From Paenibacillus sp. JZ16 (lineage in GTDB: Bacteria; Bacillota; Bacilli; Paenibacillales; Paenibacillaceae): 64,000 bases of DNA. The translations under genes were made by a program, and so were the position numbers. Below, piece by piece: positions 55,736 to 64,000 of the stretch; the stretch's first letter is position 1, and every line of letters starts with the position of its first letter. The stretch is taken from NCBI RefSeq assembly GCF_015326965.1, contig NZ_CP017659.1:5832001-5896000 (forward strand). The letters run 5' to 3'. Under the pieces are notes generated by a model, which did no database searches, was not told the origin of the DNA, and saw nothing but the letters and a program-made list of their open reading frames with translations.

Positions 55736-56888
55736 GGTGATGATTGCCGACGATGAGAGCATTGTGCGGAAGGGACTCCGCTCCACGGTCCCGTGGGACC
55801 GGTTCGGGATGGAGGTTGTGGCGGACAGCCCCAATGGTCAGGTGGCCTGGGAGGCGTTTCTGGAGTTTCGCCCGCAGGTGGTCATTACGGATATCGTCAT
55901 GCCAGAGATGGATGGGATCGAGCTGTCGCGCAAGGTGAAGGAGGTTGCACCGGAAACCCGGATCATTCTGCTCAGCTGTCACCGGGATTTCGAATATGCC
56001 CAAGAGGGGATGCGGCTCGGCGCTTCGGGATATCTGCTGAAAACCGCCTTCGAGGACGAAGAGCTCGAAGCGATGCTGGGAAAATTCCAGCGTGAGCTGT
56101 CCGATACGCCGGCCTACGGATACGAGTTGGAAGAGCAGGTTTCTGCTCAACTGTTTGCTTGGCTTAACGGGCACAGTGACCGTTTCCCTGGAGAACTCCG
56201 AAAGCTTTGCAGCCGCGTCGGGCTTGGAGAGGGCAAGCCCATCTCGCTGTATCTGATCAAAACGGCGGGCTGCAGCAGCAATTGGGAGCACCTGCTGCAG
56301 GAGCAGGGCACCGATGAGCCGGGTTTACGCAGCAGCAAGCTGATTCCTTACGGCGCGGACAGCTGTTATTGGGCCGTACCGGAGGAGTTTAAGGGAGTGG
56401 CAGACAGCCTGCTGGTGGAGATCAAGAGCCGGTGCGGGAAGCTCACCTGGAATTCGCGGGAATGTCTTCACGGTTTAATGGATGTGCAGGCAGCCTTTCA
56501 ATCCTTGCACAAGGAAGCCGAGCTGGAACGGGTGTACGGTCTGAGCGGCGAGCATTGGCCGGAGCCGATCTTGCAGGCGGTTCATCTGCTGCACGAACAT
56601 CCCGCGGACGAGTGGTCGGCAGCGGAGCTGGCCCAGCAGGTAGGGCTGAGCCGCAGCCATTTTTCGATCCTGTTCAAGAAAACGGTTGGCGACAGCTTCA
56701 TCACATTCCAATATAAGCGCAAGCTCCGTCTCGCCTATGGTCTGCTGCGCGAAACCTCCTTAACGATGCAGGAGATCGCCGAGAAGACCGGGCTTGGCGA
56801 CAGCAAATATTTCAGCAAATGGTTCAAGCGCTGCACGGGTCAAACGCCAAGCCAATACCGTGCCGAACAAAAAGGGGAATCATTGTAA
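55713..56888 (+). CDS. response regulator with AraC DNA-binding domain, YesN type
   Basis: A protein of 391 residues: receiver domain with D60 in 'VVITDIVMPEMDG' and the lysine in 'YLLKTAFEDEELEA', a linker domain, and two C-terminal helix-turn-helix motifs ('WSAAELAQQVGLSRSHFSIL', 'TMQEIAEKTGLGDSKYFSKW'). ATG 55713 after GGAGG; the longer frame from 55584 lies in the kinase gene. It most likely activates the importer genes downstream. Confidence 0.94.
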   Translation: MMKAGNIKVMIADDESIVRKGLRSTVPWDRFGMEVVADSPNGQVAWEAFLEFRPQVVITDIVMPEMDGIELSRKVKEVAPETRIILLSCHRDFEYAQEGMRLGASGYLLKTAFEDEELEAMLGKFQRELSDTPAYGYELEEQVSAQLFAWLNGHSDRFPGELRKLCSRVGLGEGKPISLYLIKTAGCSSNWEHLLQEQGTDEPGLRSSKLIPYGADSCYWAVPEEFKGVADSLLVEIKSRCGKLTWNSRECLHGLMDVQAAFQSLHKEAELERVYGLSGEHWPEPILQAVHLLHEHPADEWSAAELAQQVGLSRSHFSILFKKTVGDSFITFQYKRKLRLAYGLLRETSLTMQEIAEKTGLGDSKYFSKWFKRCTGQTPSQYRAEQKGESL

Positions 56889-56953
56889 ACAAATGAACAC
56901 CCGTCTATGCAAGTTCGAACAAAAATACGATCATCTGCGAATCAGCGCACGTT

Positions 56954-56993
56954 TTGAACCGCTTTCATCCGAGTTATGATGAAAGCGGTTCAA
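56954..56993 (+). promoter_or_regulatory. importer promoter with 15-base inverted repeat and cre-like box, copy 3
   Basis: TTGAACCGCTTTCAT (56954-56968) and ATGAAAGCGGTTCAA (56979-56993) are perfect inverted repeats around a 10-base loop. A -10 TATGAT (56975-56980) overlaps the right arm. Both arms contain ATGAAAGCGGT, one base short of the full cre consensus. There is no T run, so it is an operator rather than a terminator. Confidence 0.62.
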
Positions 56994-57029
56994 TTCATAT
57001 CAACTCAATACTTTAGGGGAGCTGACAAT

Positions 57030-58307
57030 ATGAAAAAGAAAATGTCATGGATCGCGTTGGTTTCGGTGATGACGTTAATGGCATCCTTGCTGGCCGCATG
57101 CGGCGGCAGCGGCGGGACTGGAGCATCGAAGCAGCCGGACGGCGATTCATCGGGCGCGGCAACGACGCTTCGCTTCGCGACCTGGGATACGGGAGATGCG
57201 CTGAAGATTGAACAAGAGATCGCCAAGAAGTTCGAGGAGTCGCATCCCGGAACCAAGGTACAGGTGGAGGCCTACGCCGACGGATTCGATCAGAAGCTGG
57301 CCGCCGGATTTGGCGCAGCCAATCCGCCGGATGTGATGTACATGTGGGATTTTCCGACGTATCACCAGTCCCTGGAGCCGTTGGATTCCTACGCGTCCAA
57401 GGATGAGGACTTGAATATCGATGATTTTTACCAAGGATTGTTTAACTACGGCAAGATTGATAATCAGCTGTATGGAATCCCGGCGGGCTTTACGACCCGG
57501 GTGGTGTACTACAACAAGAAGATGTTTGACGATGCGGGCATTCCCTACCCGAGCGATGGATGGACATGGACGGAATTCCAGGAACTCGCTCAGAAGCTGA
57601 CGGATAAATCCAAGAAGCAGTACGGCTTCGGCGTTCGGGCCGAGAATGATACGTATGACCTTCAAGGGTTCGTATGGAGCAACGGCGGTTCCTTTATTTC
57701 GGAGGACGGGACAACGATTGAAGGGTACATGAACAGCAAGGAAACGGCGGAAGCCATTCAGATGCTGGGCGATATGCTGAAGAACGGCTCAGCCGTCCTG
57801 ACCGGAGGCAAAGGGCAGCAGAGCGGTGAGGATATTTTCAAGGCCGGCAAAATTGCCATGTGGGAGAGCGGTATCTGGCCGCTGGAATCCTTCAGGGAAG
57901 CCGGAATCGATGTGGGTACGGTGGAGATGCCGGCCTTCGAGGGCAAACCTGTGAAGGGCGTGTTGGCCGAATCCGCGCTATCCATAGCGAAGGATTCCAA
58001 GAACAAGGATCTGGCGTGGGAGTTCATTAAGTTCTACGTATCGGATGAAGCGATCAAAATGCGCGTGGCCGATCTGCCGGTCCGGGTCAGCGTGGTCAAC
58101 GAACTGAAGAAGGACCAGGATCCGCTCTACAAGCCGTATTACACGATGCTGGAGCGTTCGGACAATACGCCGGCCTTCCTGCTGAATCCGAAATGGAACG
58201 AAGTCAACCGCCAGCTGTCGGCAGCCGTGGAATCCGTCATGTTCGGCAGCGATGCCCAGGAGGTTCTGAACCAGGCGGTGAAGGATAGCGAACGCTATTT
58301 GAAATAA
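57030..58307 (+). CDS. sugar ABC transporter substrate-binding lipoprotein
   Basis: A protein of 425 residues with signal ending 'MASLLAAC' (lipid-carrying C24), then a type-1 binding fold ('TTLRFATWDTGDALKIEQEI', 'YYNKKMFDDAGIPYPSDGWTW', 'MWESGIWPLESFREAG'). It captures the sugar taken up by the two permeases that follow. AGGGGAGC precedes ATG 57030; the ATG at 56976 lies in the operator. Confidence 0.94.
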   Translation: MKKKMSWIALVSVMTLMASLLAACGGSGGTGASKQPDGDSSGAATTLRFATWDTGDALKIEQEIAKKFEESHPGTKVQVEAYADGFDQKLAAGFGAANPPDVMYMWDFPTYHQSLEPLDSYASKDEDLNIDDFYQGLFNYGKIDNQLYGIPAGFTTRVVYYNKKMFDDAGIPYPSDGWTWTEFQELAQKLTDKSKKQYGFGVRAENDTYDLQGFVWSNGGSFISEDGTTIEGYMNSKETAEAIQMLGDMLKNGSAVLTGGKGQQSGEDIFKAGKIAMWESGIWPLESFREAGIDVGTVEMPAFEGKPVKGVLAESALSIAKDSKNKDLAWEFIKFYVSDEAIKMRVADLPVRVSVVNELKKDQDPLYKPYYTMLERSDNTPAFLLNPKWNEVNRQLSAAVESVMFGSDAQEVLNQAVKDSERYLK

Positions 58308-58330
58308 ACGAAGAAAGAAGGTTCGCGAAA

Positions 58331-59338
58331 ATGGCCCACACTCATGCGCCTTACTCACAACAGCAGACAGCGGCCCCGAAGCGACTTGGACCAAAACGAT
58401 GGGGTGGGGCCGTGCCCTACCTCTTCATTTTTCCATGGATATTCGGATTCCTGGTTTTTACGCTTGGTCCGCTGCTGTTTTCCCTCGTCATTTCGTTTTT
58501 TGATTGGCCGATCGTTGGCCAGGTGACCTTTGTCGGCATCGACAACTATGTGGAGATGTTCTCGAACGATCCGCTGTTCTGGAAATCGCTGCTGGTTACG
58601 TTAAAATTCGCGGCTTTGTTCGTGCCGCTGAACATCATCGTGGCTCTGGGACTCGCCATGCTGCTCAATCAGAAGGTAAAAGGGAGCGCGTTCTTCCGCA
58701 CCGCCTTCTACCTGCCGTCGGTCATTTCCGGCGTAGCCCTCGCCATGATCTGGTCCTGGGTATACAGCGGAGATTACGGGATCCTGAACTATTTCTTATC
58801 GCTGGTCGGCATCGAAGGGCCGGATTGGCTGAACGATACGAAGTGGTCCCTGGTCGCCATGGTCATTGCAAGCCTGTGGGGTCAGGGCTCGATGATGCTT
58901 ATTTTTCTGGCGGGTCTCAAGGGAATTCCGAAGGACCTGTATGAGTCGGCCTCGATGGATGGGGCGGGCAAGATCAGGCAGTTCTTCAATGTGACCATCC
59001 CGATGATCACGCCGACCCTGTTGTTCAACCTGATTACGTCCATCATTGCGGCCTTCCAGCAGCTGACGCTGGCGCTTCTGCTTACGGGCGGGGGCCCGCT
59101 GAAGTCGACGTTTTTCTATGCGATGTACATGTACGAGAATGCGTTCAAGTACTTTAAGATGGGTTATTCCGCAGCCAACGCCTGGTTCATGTTCCTGATC
59201 GTGCTAACGCTGACGTTCCTTGTGTTTAAGTCCTCGGAGGCCTGGGTGTTCTATGAGGGCGAGATGAAGAAGGAGAAGGCGAAGCCGAAGCATGCCAAAG
59301 CAGGCGTGCCTGCCGGCAGAGAGGGGCGTTCCGCATGA
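58331..59338 (+). CDS. sugar ABC transporter permease (MalF type)
   Basis: A protein of 335 residues with about six spans and the EAA loop 'ESASMDGAGKIRQFFNVTIP'. 23 bases after the binding-protein stop, and overlapping the next permease as ATGA. No ATPase gene is present here either. Confidence 0.93.
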   Translation: MAHTHAPYSQQQTAAPKRLGPKRWGGAVPYLFIFPWIFGFLVFTLGPLLFSLVISFFDWPIVGQVTFVGIDNYVEMFSNDPLFWKSLLVTLKFAALFVPLNIIVALGLAMLLNQKVKGSAFFRTAFYLPSVISGVALAMIWSWVYSGDYGILNYFLSLVGIEGPDWLNDTKWSLVAMVIASLWGQGSMMLIFLAGLKGIPKDLYESASMDGAGKIRQFFNVTIPMITPTLLFNLITSIIAAFQQLTLALLLTGGGPLKSTFFYAMYMYENAFKYFKMGYSAANAWFMFLIVLTLTFLVFKSSEAWVFYEGEMKKEKAKPKHAKAGVPAGREGRSA

Positions 59339-60147
59339 AAAAAGTAATTACTTACACGCTGCTCATCTTGTGCTCGCTGTTGTTCATTGCTCCGCTCTTC
59401 TGGGCTATCACAACAGCGCTGAAGTCGCAGCAGGAGCTGTATCTGTTTCCTCAAAAATGGTTTCCTTCCGTGTGGAGATTCAGCAATTTTGCGGAAGCCT
59501 GGAGCATTCAGCCGTTTAACCTGTTTTTGAAAAATACGCTGATCGTGACACTGCTGTCGACGCTCGGGCAGCTCATATCGTGCACGCTGGTGGCGTACGG
59601 GTTCGCCCGGTTTCAGTTCAAGGGGCGGGATGCGCTGTTTCTGATCGTGCTTGCCACCATGATGATTCCGTGGGAAGTGACCATGATTCCGCAGTATATG
59701 GAATTCAACTACCTGGGCTGGATCAATACGCTCAAACCGCTGATTGTTCCGTCCTGGTTCGGTTCCGCCTACTTTATTTTTCTGCTGCGCCAGTTCATCA
59801 TGACCTTGCCGAAGGAGCTGGATGAAGCGGCAACGATTGACGGGGCGGGCAAAATGACCGTTCTGCTGCGGATCATCGTGCCGCTAATGGGACCCTCACT
59901 CATTCTGGTGGCCGTGTTCCATATGATGAGCTGCTGGAACGATTATCTGGGTCCGCTCATCTTCCTGAATGATCAGACAAAATATACGCTGACGCTGGGG
60001 TTATCCCAATTCAAGGGCATGCACGGCGTCGACATGCAATCCATCATGGCAATCACCTGCCTGATCTCGATTCCGCCGCTGGCCGTCTTTTTCTTCGCGC
60101 AGCGTTATATCGTTGGCGGCATTGCCACGACGGGGATCAAGGGATAA
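59335..60147 (+). CDS. sugar ABC transporter permease (MalG type)
   Basis: A protein of 270 residues with an N-terminal anchor, about six spans and 'DEAATIDGAGKMTVLLRIIVP' as the EAA loop. It completes the importer with the two preceding genes. Confidence 0.93.
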   Translation: MKKVITYTLLILCSLLFIAPLFWAITTALKSQQELYLFPQKWFPSVWRFSNFAEAWSIQPFNLFLKNTLIVTLLSTLGQLISCTLVAYGFARFQFKGRDALFLIVLATMMIPWEVTMIPQYMEFNYLGWINTLKPLIVPSWFGSAYFIFLLRQFIMTLPKELDEAATIDGAGKMTVLLRIIVPLMGPSLILVAVFHMMSCWNDYLGPLIFLNDQTKYTLTLGLSQFKGMHGVDMQSIMAITCLISIPPLAVFFFAQRYIVGGIATTGIKG

Positions 60148-60217
60148 ACGGTGCCGGTTGATAATAGGCATCCACGATCGATGCAGCATGATGCAATATC
60201 CGAACATAGTTGTGCGT

Positions 60218-60251
60218 GTTCAAAAAGCCATGGACAGATGATTTTTTGAAC
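60218..60251. promoter_or_regulatory. inverted repeat before beta-galactosidase gene
   Basis: GTTCAAAAA pairs with TTTTTTGAAC over a 15-base loop; flanking AGTTGT/ACAACT extends it with bulges. It lies 43 bases ahead of the LacZ-type gene and could be an operator or an mRNA hairpin. Confidence 0.4.
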
Positions 60252-60260
60252 GACAACTAG

Positions 60261-63395
<3,135 letters not shown>

Positions 63396-63448
63396 CCGAC
63401 TGATTTCATTTCAGATCGTTTTCGGATTTTCTGGAGAAGGGGAATAAC

Positions 63449-64000
63449 ATGTCCTTTTACATCAAAGACCTGCTGCAGCTGTCTACGGGGGTGCGCCGCT
63501 TCCTGATAAGCGAGGCCTTCTACGGCATCGGAATCGGTCTCTATACACTCGTCCTGAATCTGCATCTGCTCTTCCGGGGGCTAAGGGAGGACGAGATCGG
63601 CGCGTTGGTATCGATGGGCATACTGATCATGGGCGTTCTCGCCATTCCGGTATCCCTGCTCGCTAACCGGACCGGAAGAAAGAAACTGCTGGTTGCCGGC
63701 GTATTCTTTATTGCCGCGGGCAATGTGCTGTTTGCCGTCAGCGATGAATTGCTGTGGTTCTATGCCGCTCAAATACTGGTGTCTGCCGGCTTGACGCTGG
63801 TGGAGACGACGGAGATCCAGCTTCTCTTCCATTATTGCCGTTCCCGTAAGGAGGAAGCCCGTGCATTTTCCTTGATGTTTGCCGTCTTTACGGCTTTCAC
63901 GGGTCTCGGAACGCTGGCGGCAGGATATATCTCGAAGGGGTTCGAAGGAAGCAGAGGTTATGAAGTGTCGCTTCTGCTGACCGGGCTGGTGCTTGTGCTT
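63449..64000 (+). CDS. MFS transporter, 3' end outside window
   Basis: The visible 184 residues start 'MSFYIKDLLQLSTGVRRFLI' and hold about five membrane spans, with the MFS loop between spans 2 and 3 ('LLANRTGRKKLLVAGV'). The frame is still open at the window edge. GGAGAAGGGG precedes ATG 63449. It may export or import a sugar for the preceding beta-galactosidase locus. Confidence 0.85.
   Translation, partial: MSFYIKDLLQLSTGVRRFLISEAFYGIGIGLYTLVLNLHLLFRGLREDEIGALVSMGILIMGVLAIPVSLLANRTGRKKLLVAGVFFIAAGNVLFAVSDELLWFYAAQILVSAGLTLVETTEIQLLFHYCRSRKEEARAFSLMFAVFTAFTGLGTLAAGYISKGFEGSRGYEVSLLLTGLVLVL

Overview
The window reads as a chromosomal segment of a low-to-mid GC, spore-forming Firmicute, most likely a Paenibacillus. 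Pointers are strong AGGAGG-type ribosome binding sites, a YesM/YesN-type two-component pair, a DUF5696-type transporter-associated protein, carbohydrate ABC importers without their own ATPase, a LytR-CpsA-Psr protein, a YheC/YheD-type spore-coat ATP-grasp protein and a KGG-repeat stress protein. No rRNA, tRNA, CRISPR array, prophage or insertion sequence was seen.

Layout. (1) 1-21.8 kb, all on the + strand, is a polysaccharide-use locus: an NHL-repeat membrane protein (cut by the window edge), a YIP1 protein, a DUF5696 protein, two ABC sugar permeases, a GH140-like hydrolase, a secreted modular clan GH-A hydrolase, an FAD-dependent oxidoreductase, a GH3 enzyme, two tandemly duplicated GH2 beta-mannosidase-like enzymes, then an aldolase, a Gfo/Idh/MocA dehydrogenase, a PfkB kinase and a D-lyxose/D-mannose isomerase-like cupin. 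These could together take a mannose-like sugar into glycolysis. (2) 21.8-40 kb is a mixed region: a major-royal-jelly-protein homologue, pyruvate kinase, AraC, LCP, a TipA-like MerR, a glycosyltransferase beside a C1q-like protein, manganese catalase, KGG protein, an HxlR/aldo-keto reductase pair, DinB, CYTH, ATP-grasp, MmcQ/YjbR, GH19 chitinase and a MATE transporter. (3) 40.2-46.5 kb is a nucleoside import and cleavage operon: BMP lipoprotein, double ATPase, two permeases, a molybdopterin oxidoreductase and a nucleoside phosphorylase, with a PurR-box-like site upstream. (4) 46.6-51.7 kb holds regulators and poorly known genes: DinB, a TetR gene sharing a palindrome with a pair of very small membrane peptides, an ECF sigma factor operon with a repeat protein, and a second TetR with a YqeB-like protein. 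(5) 52-64 kb is a second sugar locus: GH63-like enzyme, YesM/YesN sensor and regulator, an ABC importer, a LacZ-type beta-galactosidase and the start of an MFS transporter.

The parts most likely to be new are the TetR-operator-micropeptide unit (47.27-48.23 kb), the ECF sigma/NVG-repeat-protein operon (48.37-50.26 kb), a conserved promoter element found twice in region 1, and a CcpA-like box overlapping the -10 of three promoters in region 5. All regulatory calls come from reading the sequence by eye; no search or folding program was run.
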